Shown piece by piece: positions 47,016 to 58,829 of a DNA stretch of 64,000 nt (position 1 is the stretch's first letter; each line of letters opens with the position of its first letter). The translations under genes and the position numbers were made by a program. The stretch is taken from assembly GCA_003415625.1 (NCBI GenBank), contig PYIU01000007.1, forward strand, positions 3,968,001 through 4,032,000, in the 5' to 3' direction. Source of the DNA: Aquanectria penicillioides. Lineage: Eukaryota > Ascomycota > Sordariomycetes > Hypocreales > Nectriaceae. The notes under the pieces were generated by a model. The model was not told the DNA's origin. It searched no databases and saw nothing but the letters and a program-made list of their open reading frames with translations.

Positions 47016-47533
47016 CTTTCTTGACTTACCTCTATAGCTAATGCTTTTAGTTATAGTTAATGCTCCTCTTTTAGACTTTAAGCAAATAATATGCCTACTG
47101 TTTAGGAGTGTTTAGGGAAAGCACTAATCTGCACTAAAAAGGGAATTAAATATTAGGTTATATTAGCCAGTCCAATAGCCAAATATATTTAGTTTATCTC
47201 CCTTATCAATTTGGCAGTTAAACGTTCTAAACTTAAGCTTTAGAAAAGTTAATATTAACTGTTTTATCTAGAGAGAGTTAAGGCAATTGCTAGAGAAAAT
47301 GCTTACTGGTTAAATATCGGCATCCATTCAAACTATAGTAATTAAGTTAAAGGAGCTAATAGAATGGAGATTTAATAGCCGCTTAATGCAAATTAGGCTT
47401 TAATAGTTATATTTAAGGAGTGGCTAGTATTAGCTTCTCCTTTAGTTAATTAATAATTTAATAGATATTATAAAACTCTTATAAATTAGCTTGCACTGCC
47501 TATCTTCTAAATATTAGCACTTCTATAACTAAA

Positions 47534-48480
47534 ATGGCATTTTTAGCAACTTTTGATCTTACATTCCATCCTATTAATTAGATCACTAAAGATGTTGACT
47601 CTATAGCGGCCATAGCCCATAAAGGCAAGGCCCTTTCTAGCATCCTTAAGTTCAAATTACATGCAGAAAAGAGATAGTGGCAGCTGGAGTATATAGCCGC
47701 TGCATTCTGTATGTTCGCTCGCAAGGGCTATATAGAGGGCATCTTAAGATACATCAGCATATAGGACCTTAAATTTAACAATCGCTTCTAAATTAACCCG
47801 CTTGCTGTGCACTTTAGAATGCTAAAGGCTAGCAATATGATCTATATAAATGTAGGTAGGGATATAGTTAGAGGCAATGTTAATAGTTCTATCAATGCTA
47901 TAGGGTTCCAAATCCATAGTGCAGTGCACTGTTTGCGTAAGGATGTCCATACCATCTGCCATACCCACTCGATCTATAGCTGGGCCTGGTTTGCGTTTGC
48001 GAAGCCGCTTGAGATAATCAACCAAAATATCTGCTACTTTTATAAAGCTCACTTTATATATTTAGATTATAGTGGCATTGCAAATAAGGCATCTAAGGGA
48101 TAGAGAATCGCTAAGAGCTTGGGGGATGGAAAGGCAGTGATTCTAATGAACTATGGACTCCTTACAGTAGGAGAGACAGTTGATAAAGCAGCTTTCCTCT
48201 TCTGCTTGATAGAGAGGAGCTGCAAGGTCCAGCTGCTTGCCAACAAGCCTGAGCTTAAGAAGAATATTATTAGTGATGAAGAAGCCGCATATAACTTTAA
48301 GATGGCCAGCACCCCTATATGTCTTACCCTTACTTGTCCAGGCTGAGCCAGTCTATTGGGAGGCTTGACTAATGCACAATATAGGAAACACTATTTGTTG
48401 AGTTTCAGCCTTATTATAAGTATGAAGAACACCTGTGCAATAGAGATTTTAAGAATTAGCTGAACAAAATGCAAATATAA
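47534..48480 (+). pseudogene. Class II aldolase/adducin-domain protein relic
   Basis: ATG 47534 opens a frame that holds to about 48340: AHKGKALSSILKF, INPLAVHFRMLKASNMIYIN, GFQIHSAVHCLRKDVHTIC, HTHSIYSWAWFAFAKPLEI, ICYFYKAHFIYLDYSGI and SLGDGKAVILMNYGLLTVGE. These are the landmarks of the fungal class II aldolase/adducin family, zinc-dependent enzymes acting on sugar phosphates or related substrates, with metal ligands HTH and MNHGLL. Here the third metal His is Tyr (MNYGLL), a CAT-to-TAT change. Stops include TAG at 47579, further TAG/TAA near 47672, 47762 and 47788, and TAG near 48102. After 48343 the frame shifts, and the C-terminal EFQPYYKYEEHLC lies in another frame, ending at TAA 48478-48480. 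The gene is dead. Confidence 0.88.
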
Positions 48481-49603
48481 AATAGGTATTTTTAGCTGTT
48501 ATAAGAAGACCTCTTTATAAACTTGTTATAATTTGACTTTATAAGCCCATACCAACCCATTATAATACAGTTTCTTAATTAATTCCACATCCTACTTATG
48601 CTAGACAGTCTCTATTGATATTAACCTATGATTTTAATTTTAGTAAAAGTAGTTTTAGATAACTAATGTTCTTTCGGCCTTCACTTAATATATAGCCTAA
48701 ATAAGATAGTATAAATGAGTTTGCTAAACTAGTATAAGCTTTTTAGCACTAGAAGTTTAAGCGATGCCCAAGTCCATTAAATGCAATACTACCTCTTAAA
48801 CTGCCTTATTAGAAATGAAGCTATAAATAATTGCATTAAGTTTTAGTCGATTTACTTAAGGAAGGATCTTAAGGGTAGCAAAGCCAATTAAGTTATTATA
48901 AAACTAATGATATTTACTTATTGTTTAAAACCAAGAAATCTAAATATTATATCTAAAATAAAAAGGGTCCTTTATAGCAGTAGGGGTTATTTATATTGCT
49001 ATTATATATTTAAAATAAACTAGCGTTATTGTCATTATATCTTAACTAAAATCAAGTACCAGCAATTCTTTTTCTTTTAAATCTTATGTATTAAGCTCTC
49101 CAAATATTATAGTGCCTAAATTAAGTAATTAATATATTAATTGAAAATCGGAAATAGCGGGCTTATATTAAAGGTGCCAATTCTAAAGTGCTAGCAGTAA
49201 TAAGACCTTAGCTATTATAGAGGTAGCTATTATTAACTAGCTTAATAATAAATGCATATATTTTAGGACTAAAGTGTAGTTAGTAAAATATACTACCCTA
49301 CAATAAAATAACAATCTGCACTAATTTAAGTGGATAAGTAATGCGTTTTATCTTTTATTCCAGTTTAATTTCTATTGCATCTATAGGCCTTAATATGCTT
49401 AAGGAATTAATAACTATTGATTGTCCTTTTTTAGCGATATCTTTAGCTTAATGCATTGTAGGGAGCGCCTTATCCTTAAGGAACCCATTTAAATGCATGT
49501 TAGCTCTAATAATGCCCAATAATACAATATAATGGAACTCTTTTTTGCAAGTGCGCAATTCTTGCTTTTTTTAGTTCAATTAAAATGCACTAAACTAAAT
49601 AAG
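48481..49603. other. AT-rich, no gene recognised
   Basis: Very AT-rich DNA with stops in all frames. I see nothing that can be named. Confidence 0.5.
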
Positions 49604-51446
49604 ATGTTAGCCATAAAATATCTCAAAAAGGGCCCGCCATCCACCTCAGCCATTAGCAATCCTAATTAAGGCGATTATAATACAGCTATAGAAACGGCCA
49701 CCAATATATCGGCTAGTTTGCAAGCTCTGTATCGAAAGCTGCGAGGAAAGGAAGTATAGCTCTTTGCCATTAGTGGAGCGATCGGAACCTATAAGTTGAG
49801 CACCTTGTCTCGAATATTGCTGTGCAGGAACATTTGATGAGCAATGCTAATAAGCTCTAAGCTCTCTATATGCAAATGGGCTCTGCCCTTCTTAAGGGAG
49901 GACCGGCTGGTCTCTTTCTTGCCTTCATTATATAGGGTTCAATTATGTGGACAGTTAATAAGTGCTTTGCCAAGATAGTGATATACCTTTCAGTGCTATT
50001 ACCGTTTGTCCGCTTTAGAAGCGAATGGGTTAACAGTGCATTAGGGTTTGCTATAGCTTGGAACTTCTTTCTAAATATAGCGTTTCTAGTACCCTTTAAG
50101 ATTGTGGCTATAAACATTATAATAACCTTTTAAACCAATAAAGTACCTATTAAGGCTATTATTATTACTATAATTATACTTTACGCTTTACTTAATATAA
50201 TTACTATTTAGTATTTTAGAATTTTAGAGTTCTACCTTTCTATTTTTAAAGTTCTTTTAATGATTGGTCTATTTTTTTTTACATTCATTACTATAGTTAG
50301 AAAGAACCCATTGCACAACTAGTATAGGTTTAGGTACTAGAATGACCCTAGAGCATTTATTAAGCACCTTACTCCTAGAGATACCAGTAGATTTCTAGGA
50401 ATTATATCCTGTATATATTAGGCCAGTTTCTTATAAGTATCTAGTAGTGCTCTTTTTAGGATAATTCTAATGGTTAAAGAATTTATAGACTAAAGTATAT
50501 CTTAATAGTAGCAGCTGAATTGGAGAACCCTTAAAAAATCCTCCCTTTAGCCTTTCGATCCTTTGTCTAATGCATCCTAGTATTCTTCATTAGATCTGCT
50601 TTATGCATAGATATTATTATTCCTTATAATGATACAACTCTAGCTAGGATCTTAAAAGGTAATATTTTCGGTTTCGATATAGGTGCCATATTATGAGTTT
50701 CTTTAAGCCTCTCTATTTAAAGAGTCTAATAATAGCACAGGCTATATATTATTGTAATATAAAGATTGAAAATCTATAGTCTTCTATACCTTATTAACGC
50801 TCTTATTATAACCTCTATCTTTAGTGCTAGCAACAGTCTTCTATTCTTAGCTATCTATACTTTACATAAAATGTTAATTAAGGGCTATACACCTTACTTC
50901 TTCTCTTATTATACAAAAGGTAGCGTGCCTCTATAGGCCCTCCTCTTTTCCCTTTCTTTCTGCCTTCTCGCTTTTCTCTAGGTTAACAGCTCCTCCACTA
51001 AAGTAATAACCTACCTTATTGACTTAATTATATACTGCCAGTTAATTAACTATAGATTTATGGCTGTAATATATAGGCACTTTTATTCTGCCCTAAAGAA
51101 ACAGGGCGTCTCCTGGAACACCCTTCTATATAAAGGACAATTCCAGCTATATACCTCCTATATAGCTATAGGAGGCACAATATTTATACTCCTGGCTGGT
51201 GGATACAGTCTATTCCTAAACGGCGGATAGAATATTATGTGGTTTTTCCTAGACTATAGCATAATTGGTTTTTTCATTATTGCCTTTATTAATTAAAAGT
51301 TAATTGTTAAAATTAAGTATGTCTGCTTAAGTACTGTAAATCTTAGCCTTAATGGTATAAAGGAGGAGATTGATAACTATAAAGCAATTTATATACCTTA
51401 TAAGGCTAGAAAGGTAGATAAATTTCTAAATAAGATATTTAAATAA
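49604..51446 (+). pseudogene. Amino-acid permease (AAT/YAT family) relic
   Basis: ATG 49604 starts a hydrophilic N-terminus leading to LRGKEV-stop-LFAISGAIGT, the first transmembrane region of fungal amino-acid permeases. A probable intron of 71 bp (49791-49861) follows. Its donor now reads ATAAGT instead of GTAAGT, while the GCTAATAAG branch region and an AAG end remain. Exon 2 continues LYMQMGSALLKGGPAGLF, MWTVNKCFAKIVIYL, NSALGFAIAWNFFLNIAF, and YLSIFKVLLMIGLFFFTF. Near the C-terminus are QLINYRFMAVIYRHFYSAL and GYSLFLNGG. About 12 helices are implied, with well over ten stop codons. The last frame ends at TAA 51444-51446. The family imports amino acids across the plasma membrane by proton symport. 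This copy is non-functional. Confidence 0.85.
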
Positions 51447-54400
51447 CTAGAGTTGCTTTTAGTTGGTATATATATTGATAGTATAGAATAAATAGGCTTA
51501 AGCAATAATATTGTTTTAATAAGTTAATCTTTAATTAATTATAATAATACTACTTTAAAGGCTCTTTTCTATTAAGAGACATTAAGTTAAACTGTAGATA
51601 AAATATTTTTCTATTGTATTACTATAATACCTCTCTTAAGGTTAAGCTTAAGGTTCATTTAAGTTGTTTTGGCCTATACTAGTGGATTGCTAATAGGCAA
51701 AGGTTTACTGTTTGTATATTTGGGATGAATTAATTGGATTATATAAGAAGTAGCAGTAGATAGGCACTGTAAAGCTAGATAGGCTATAGGTTAGGTAAGA
51801 TTTTGCACTCTATCTTAAGCTGCCTGCTATAATTTAGGCTATATTATAATTGAATTATTATTGCTAGGGAAATAATAAAAAGCTGTGAAAAACATTTATC
51901 TTATTTGGAAAATGTTTAATATAGCTAATTTTAGCTAAAGGGGTGCTATATTTTATAGACCAAGAGGAATTAGGGGGATTTGGAGAATAAATGAGTTGCA
52001 ATAGTATGAAAAAGCCTATTTTAAGCCACTATATAAATTAAACTACATTCAATTTTTTATTCTTAAGTTCATTTTAGTACAATATTTAATATAGTGTATA
52101 TTTATATAAGAAGGGCCTTAGCAATAATATTCAATTGTAATATTAGCTATCTTCCCTAAAATAAAATAATAGCTACCCTATAGAGGATTGAGTATTTTCT
52201 ATATCCATTTTGCCTTTACTTATAAGGATTGCTTTCCTCTAAAGGTAGATTATTGCTTAGACTAGGAACTAATTATATATTATAATAAACCGATTTAAAA
52301 TCAATCTTATATTTAATGTTGCTACTTCTTTAGAGTATCTAACCCAATTTTAGCCCTACTATTAGTAACCCTTAATGCTTAATAACCTAAAGCTCTTTAG
52401 TAATACTTTATAATTAAATAAGCTTATATAAGCTTAAAGTGTTTAACCTATTATATATTTCTATAGAATTTTTAGGGCATAAGGTAGTATAGTTAGATAA
52501 AGAAATAAGGACTCCACTATTTATAATAGCAGTTCTATAAAAGCATTAAGTGCTAAATTCAGTATTAGAATATATAAATCTGCTAGCTGTATAGGCAGCC
52601 TAGCACTTTTTAACTATATTTCTAGTAATGTTAATAGAAGTGTTAAGGGTGCAGTAGAGTGTAGTATTAAAATAGCATTTAAGGCTTAGTTAGGTAGGAA
52701 TAATACTGTAGATATTAATGGAATTGGAGCTACTGTAGATTTCCTTAGCGTTACCAGCATAAGGATACATGCAGCCGGTCGATAAGGAGGGTGAGTTTTA
52801 AAGGGCAGTGCTGCAGAAGCATTAGGAGCTGTACTTAATACTGGCATAAGTGAAGCTACTGCTGGAACACGCAGCTTGGCACTTCTTGATGGTGTTGCTG
52901 GCAATAAGAACTAAGGTGTTGAGCGTATAAGCTTAAGTGTTGTTAATTAAACAACCCAAGCTTGCCTATATTGTGGGCTGTATAACCCTATAGCTTCTAT
53001 AGCTAGTCTGGCATCTAATTCCGCAATAAGCGTTAGAGTTTCTATAGTAGCTAAATTGGCTATAGCAGGATCCAAATGGACTACTAGTGCATATAGCAGA
53101 GCTATTATAGATTCTATAGAGGGCATTAATAGAAATAGCATTGGCCTATTGGACTATTAGGCTCAATGCCTAAACTTAGTTAATAGAGTGTATAGAGAGC
53201 GGTATAGAGGAGTTAGTTACCTACCTTTAATAAGTCTAAGCTATATAGTATGGCAGTAATGGCTGTAGCTATAGATAAGATAGTAAGAGCAAAGAGTATA
53301 TTAATTAATATTGGGGGAGTGGATAATAACTAGCGTTTAAGGTAAAGGAATTGCTTATTAATAATAATAATACCATTATACTATAAAGTAAAGTTGCCCT
53401 ATTTATAATTAACTGTTTAGCCTTAAGAGAATGGATAAATAAAGAGGTTAGTAATAGGTAAGATATTAGTACCCTTAAGTTATTTAGCTTGCTAAACTTT
53501 TATTGGCTAGTAAGGCAACTAGTTTTAGCGGCAAGTCCGGCTTTTAGTTGGTATATAGCCATAATATTAACTATAGGGTGACTGTAGCTAAGAAAACTAT
53601 TGACTTAGCTGAGGCATTTAGACTTAAAAGCACCTGTTATATTTGCACTTTGGCGGCTTTAATTAGCCAGCTATAAGGGAGTCGCTTAAGGCATGCTGGA
53701 ATCTGCATTAAGAGGGCTTGGGGCTTAGGCAAATAAGGAGGATACGGGCGATGCGGTGGCTGCGGCGCTAATAGCCTGGCTTCTAGATATAGTACTATTA
53801 TAGTGTATTGGTTTAAAGACAGCTGAGGCCATTAATCTAGGGGTTTAGGTTGTGGCCTACTAATGGCTCGGTTGGGCTTGTTGGGCCCTAAAGTTGCCTA
53901 ATGCACACCCCTTAGGGTTGAGCCATTTAGGAGACTATTGGATTTCTTATATATAAAGGTTAAATTGTAGTCAGTTTTAGGACTGACTGCACTTATGCTA
54001 TGGTATTCCTGCTTGCTTGTTTCTATTTGGGTAATAGTGTAAACTGCTGCTTAAGGAGCCTTAGAGCGGAAGTAAGGGCGCGATTTATTTTAAGCAATCT
54101 TTAGACTTAAATGCTAGTTGTGTTAATTTTCAATAAGCTAGATAGTATTAATAGCTCTTTATTATGCTTTATATAGATATGAGATAATTTGTATATAAGA
54201 ATTACTGGATATTATTTGTTTAATTTATTGATAAGCCTAGTGTAAATTAAACTATTGAGTCCTTTTACAATACTTTAGGGCGTATAATCTATTCAGCTAA
54301 TAGGATCCTTTTTGCTATATTCTAACCGATTTGACTACTATCCCCCGGTCTTTTACTGGACCTTAAGTTGGATACTATATGTCTTTAGCCTTTTAAAAAT

Positions 54401-57400
54401 CCTTTATTGGTATAGTTTTTATACTTTTATTAGACTAAGGCTTCCTGCCAATATTGTCTTTATGATGCTGTTAGCATTGCAGGAGATTTAGACTTGAAAA
54501 AAAAGGCTTTTATAGAAACTACCTATTTGTTGACTTAATTGCTATATTGATAATAAGGTAAAACAGTTAGTTAAAGGGTATATTTAACCTTTCGGTCTAA
54601 GACTATAGGTCTATAGGCACTGTGCTATTAATAGGCGTTCTAGCAAACTTGCTGTATTTCTAGAGGTTTTTATTGTTTATAAAGTCAAAAAATACAATTT
54701 ACTAGAGATTTAAGACTGTTAGCCTTCTTTAGACCGGCTACTTACATTAAAAGATACTTATATAAAGTTGTCTATTAAGCTATATAAAAAGGTACTTTTT
54801 GGACTATTTTAGCGTAAAGGTATGGAAATTCTTTGAATACTTAGTTCTCTTGGCCCCTTACTTACTGGCACTTAGCCTTTAGGCATTATTACTATATTCT
54901 ATGCCTTAATATAATGCTAAGCTAATAATATTGTTCCTTAGCGGATATGTTTTGGCATTGTTCCCTTGCATCTTTATAATGTTAATCTTACTGCTATAAG
55001 GCCACTCTTTATATATTGAGTCTTAGGGCATTATTTAAATAGTAGGCTATATTTAATCTCTTGCAGGCATTTTAGCAACTATCTCTATACAATTATACTT
55101 AATTATCTTCTTTTTTGCAGTGGTAAGTTATGCTAACTGGATGGGGTTTATAATATATCCACTTATTGCATTGCTAATTGCTTAATATAGGTTGTTAAGA
55201 GTTAGATTGGAGAGCTACTAGTCCTAGGATGTATAGGTGCCATTTTGGGTTAGGTTTAATATATGCCTGGAAATTTATTAATAGCGCTTGCAAATATATC
55301 TTAAAGATATGCATTTATTATTTATTTGTTTTAGTGTAAGTTTGGTAGTTTCTATTGTTAGAGTTAGGATAATGTAAAGACCTTTAGAGTTTATATAGGA
55401 ATTGGCTGTATTATTGGTAGTTTAATTAAAGGAATCTATTCTTTAATAAAGTTAGCTGTATAAATATAAATAAAATTAAACTAATCTTACCTAAATCCAT
55501 TTAATTGTATTTTATAGCTCTAGATACTAGTGTTTAGCTTTTTGAAATTGTTATTTATAATTAAGCAGTATTAGTAGCTTATTAGCATTACTAAAATATT
55601 TTATTAGATATTTATAAGGAAATATATATTATGCTTTAGTACCTTATAAATAGTATTATAGTTAATATAGGCGGCAATAGCTATATAAGGTTAGTAAGGA
55701 AACTCTGCTATCCCTAAGGGTTGCTTACTAAAAGCTATAAAAATGCCTGTATAAAAGATAATAGTTTTTTAATTAATCTAAGGTTTGTGTCCCTTTAGCT
55801 ATAGCTTCTTTAATTTACCTAATATCTATTAGCATTATTTAGTGCTACTAGCTAAATCACATACTTACTAATCAGCTAGGAACTTTAAAATTGCCGCTTA
55901 GGCTGGGCTAGTCTAACTTTATATTAATAATTTAAGCAAATACTATTTAATTTCTAGATCCCAACTTACCAGTTATTAAAGTTAAGGCAGGCTGTTAAAA
56001 TCGGACAGACAGTATAGGGGTAGTGTATATAGGCGTAGAGAATGGATTAGTTATTGTTCTACTGTCTCTATAGGCACTTAACCGCTTTTCCTTAAAGTTA
56101 GAGTTATTTAAGATATTTTCCTGGCCCTTAAGTATCTTTTTGGTATCTAGCATTATATGCCCTATTATAATATTAGAGAAATTAAGCAAGCTTAAGTTGC
56201 AACTAAAGGACTCTATTAAGAAAGAAGATAGTATAGCTTAATACAAATAAAAACTATATTGCACCTCTTATTAATAAAATTATACTATCCTTATTATAAG
56301 GTAGTATATGCATTTATATACACTTAAGCAATGCAATTATATAGGCCTTAGCTATAAATTTAGCGAAATTCTTTAGGTTTACTTTAAGGTTAGGCTATAT
56401 TTTAGCCCTTTAGGCCGCATACTAATTAAGCCAGAAAAATAGGTACTAATAACAAAAAGCAGGTTTCAATTGAAATAGCTTGCGCCTAGACCAAGCTAAA
56501 TGGCCTTATTTTGGCTTGTAACCTAATAACTTACACCAACCCTAGCTGCTGTCTTATAGTCTATAGAGTACCTAAACAGCCTACTGCTAGTTTCCAGTGC
56601 GCTGTCTGCTTATATAGAGGAAGCCATAAAGCCATTAAGCCTATCGATTAAGTATATAATATCTAATATATAGAATGGATATTTTATTTTTATTAGGAAT
56701 AAAAATATAGAGGTAAGGCCAGCTAATTATCTATTTAGAATAAATACTATTAGACCCTAGCCCTTTTGCTATAGTAATAGCCTTCTTTTAGCCTAATTGT
56801 GCCACTTTACTAAATTTAAGGCTTTACCTAAATTGCTAGGTGCGCACACTATTTAATAGTTAATGGCTACTCCCTATACTTTAATGGTAGCTAATTGCTT
56901 AAATTATATAAGAATAGATCTTAATTAATAGGGCTTTAAATTTATATTAACCTTTTATAATATAATTTTAAATATAAATTTAGCAAAAAAAATGCAGACC
57001 TAATAGATAACACCTATGCAATATAGGGCTATACTGTTTGCTAGCGCATTAATAGAACCTCCATTTATATCTGCCCTATATTAGCCCCTATCTTAATTAT
57101 AGTACTTAACTATATATATTAATAATGGTTAAGTATATCTTTAATAACTGCAGTAAGTATAGTATGAGTTAATTTATTGCTGCTAATTATTTATATAGGC
57201 ATTAAAAAACATTTTAATAGAGCTAAAAGCTGCTTAGCGATGCATTGGCACCTTTAGGCATTATTAGCTGCCTTTCTTTAATAGACATTTAGCATCAATT
57301 GGATTTACTGTCTTTATCTTTTAGCTTATTGTATTACTATATAATTGGAAATTTTACTCTATAATAGGAAGTATATAGGCTAGATATATCCAGTTGAGCC

Positions 57401-58829
57401 AGTAGGAACTTAAGGCTGCTGCTTTAATAGTTGTGTTATCTATATTATTTTATTGTTAGTTTGCTCTAGCTAAAAACCCCTTTAGGCTTAATAATGCCTT
57501 AAATATCTATAATAGAGCTAAGACTTTAGATTAAGGCTAATAACAAGCAGGTAAAAGGCCTTAAGTTAAATGCATAGACATAATAGGAAATATCTATTAA
57601 AGATTAATACAAATATTTAGTTTTGGGTTAGCCTTATTTTAATAATGCCTTATAGTTAAGCTAGACCCATTTTACCTAAAAGCTTGCAAAATATATCTAT
57701 AAAATCCCATTTTACTTGGTTTAGCAATAAGCATTTAATTATTTAGCCTATAGACATTTTGTGTTTGCATAAAAATAGCGCTTTCTTTAGTGTAGATTGG
57801 GCAATTTCTTTTCTTTTCTTTTTATTTTTTATAGCAATTAGAAAGCTAAAACTATTATTATAATGAATACTCTTTACCAAAAGTCTGTTGCAATTATAAA
57901 GGGAATAGAGGATTAAGCCTATATAATGCTAGAGGGTTTTAGTTGCGTTCTTATAAAAGGTGAATTATTAAGATATAAGGATAGTACTGTATTGCCTTTT
58001 AAAGGTTTAAATACACTAAGCACTTTTAGGCCTTAAAGCCTAATGCCCTAAAGTCAGAACTATATTTATGGCCTATTGCAGTGGCTGCAGTATAAGCACC
58101 TAACTATCCTATATGCATTATGTCTACAGTTAAACACCTTATCTATAGGGGAATATTCTTTTGATGATCTGTCCTTAGTATCTTCCCTCCCTCCCTTTAC
58201 TTCTTGCTGTTATGATAGAGAACTAACAGTTTATTAAGCTAGTAAAGTACATTTCTAGACGCGCTGCTCTATTAGGTTGGTTTGAGGAATGCGTAGATTA
58301 ATCCATTGCAAATAGTTGGTTTAAAATGGGCGTTGCGATTAAGAACAACAATAGATACAGCTTCTAACCGATTGATATTAATCTGCTATTAGCAGTTGCA
58401 GTCTTAAAACTCAGTGCGGATGTAGTTATCGCTATATTGTCTAAAATTATAATAAATATAATCGATTTAATCTAACCTAATTAAAAGTGCCTTATAGTTA
58501 AGCTAAGCGGTGCTTAAATTCTAATAGTGCTAATGCTAAAGGACATTTAACTAGAGTTTATTAATTTTTTAAGGGCCTATATTGTTTTTAGAGAGTATAT
58601 TGCATTAATTTGGTCTAATTGTCTAAAGAATATTGTTAGGATTGCATATAACGTTAAGAGGGAGCTCTTAGGATAGATAAATTAAGTTTAATAAACTTAA
58701 AACATTAGCTAATGCCTTTAGATTTTAACACTCTTAATCGGTATTACTTTAAAATAAATGTTAGAGCAATTGTTAACTATAAATTAAATATTACAATCTA
58801 TTGCATTAAAATTGGGCCCTACCTTTAGA
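51447..58829. other. 7.4-kb strongly AT-rich stretch with unnamed relics
   Basis: No gene can be named. On the minus strand from about 53780 to 52690 the translation is rich in Pro-derived Leu, Ser, Ala and Gln (frames of 72 and 64 codons at 52904-52686 and 53141-52947), suggesting a decayed low-complexity protein, possibly a regulator. On the plus strand about 54800-55250 encodes several hydrophobic helices (for example IILFLSGYVLALFPCIFIML), perhaps a membrane-protein relic. A minus frame at 55995-56189 has no features. The rest is TA-rich with stops throughout. Confidence 0.4.

Noticed and set aside
47822..48052. 76-codon minus-strand frame
   Set aside because: Antisense to the class II aldolase relic.
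49866..50117. 83-codon minus-strand frame
   Set aside because: Antisense to the permease relic, whose plus-strand reading matches a known family.
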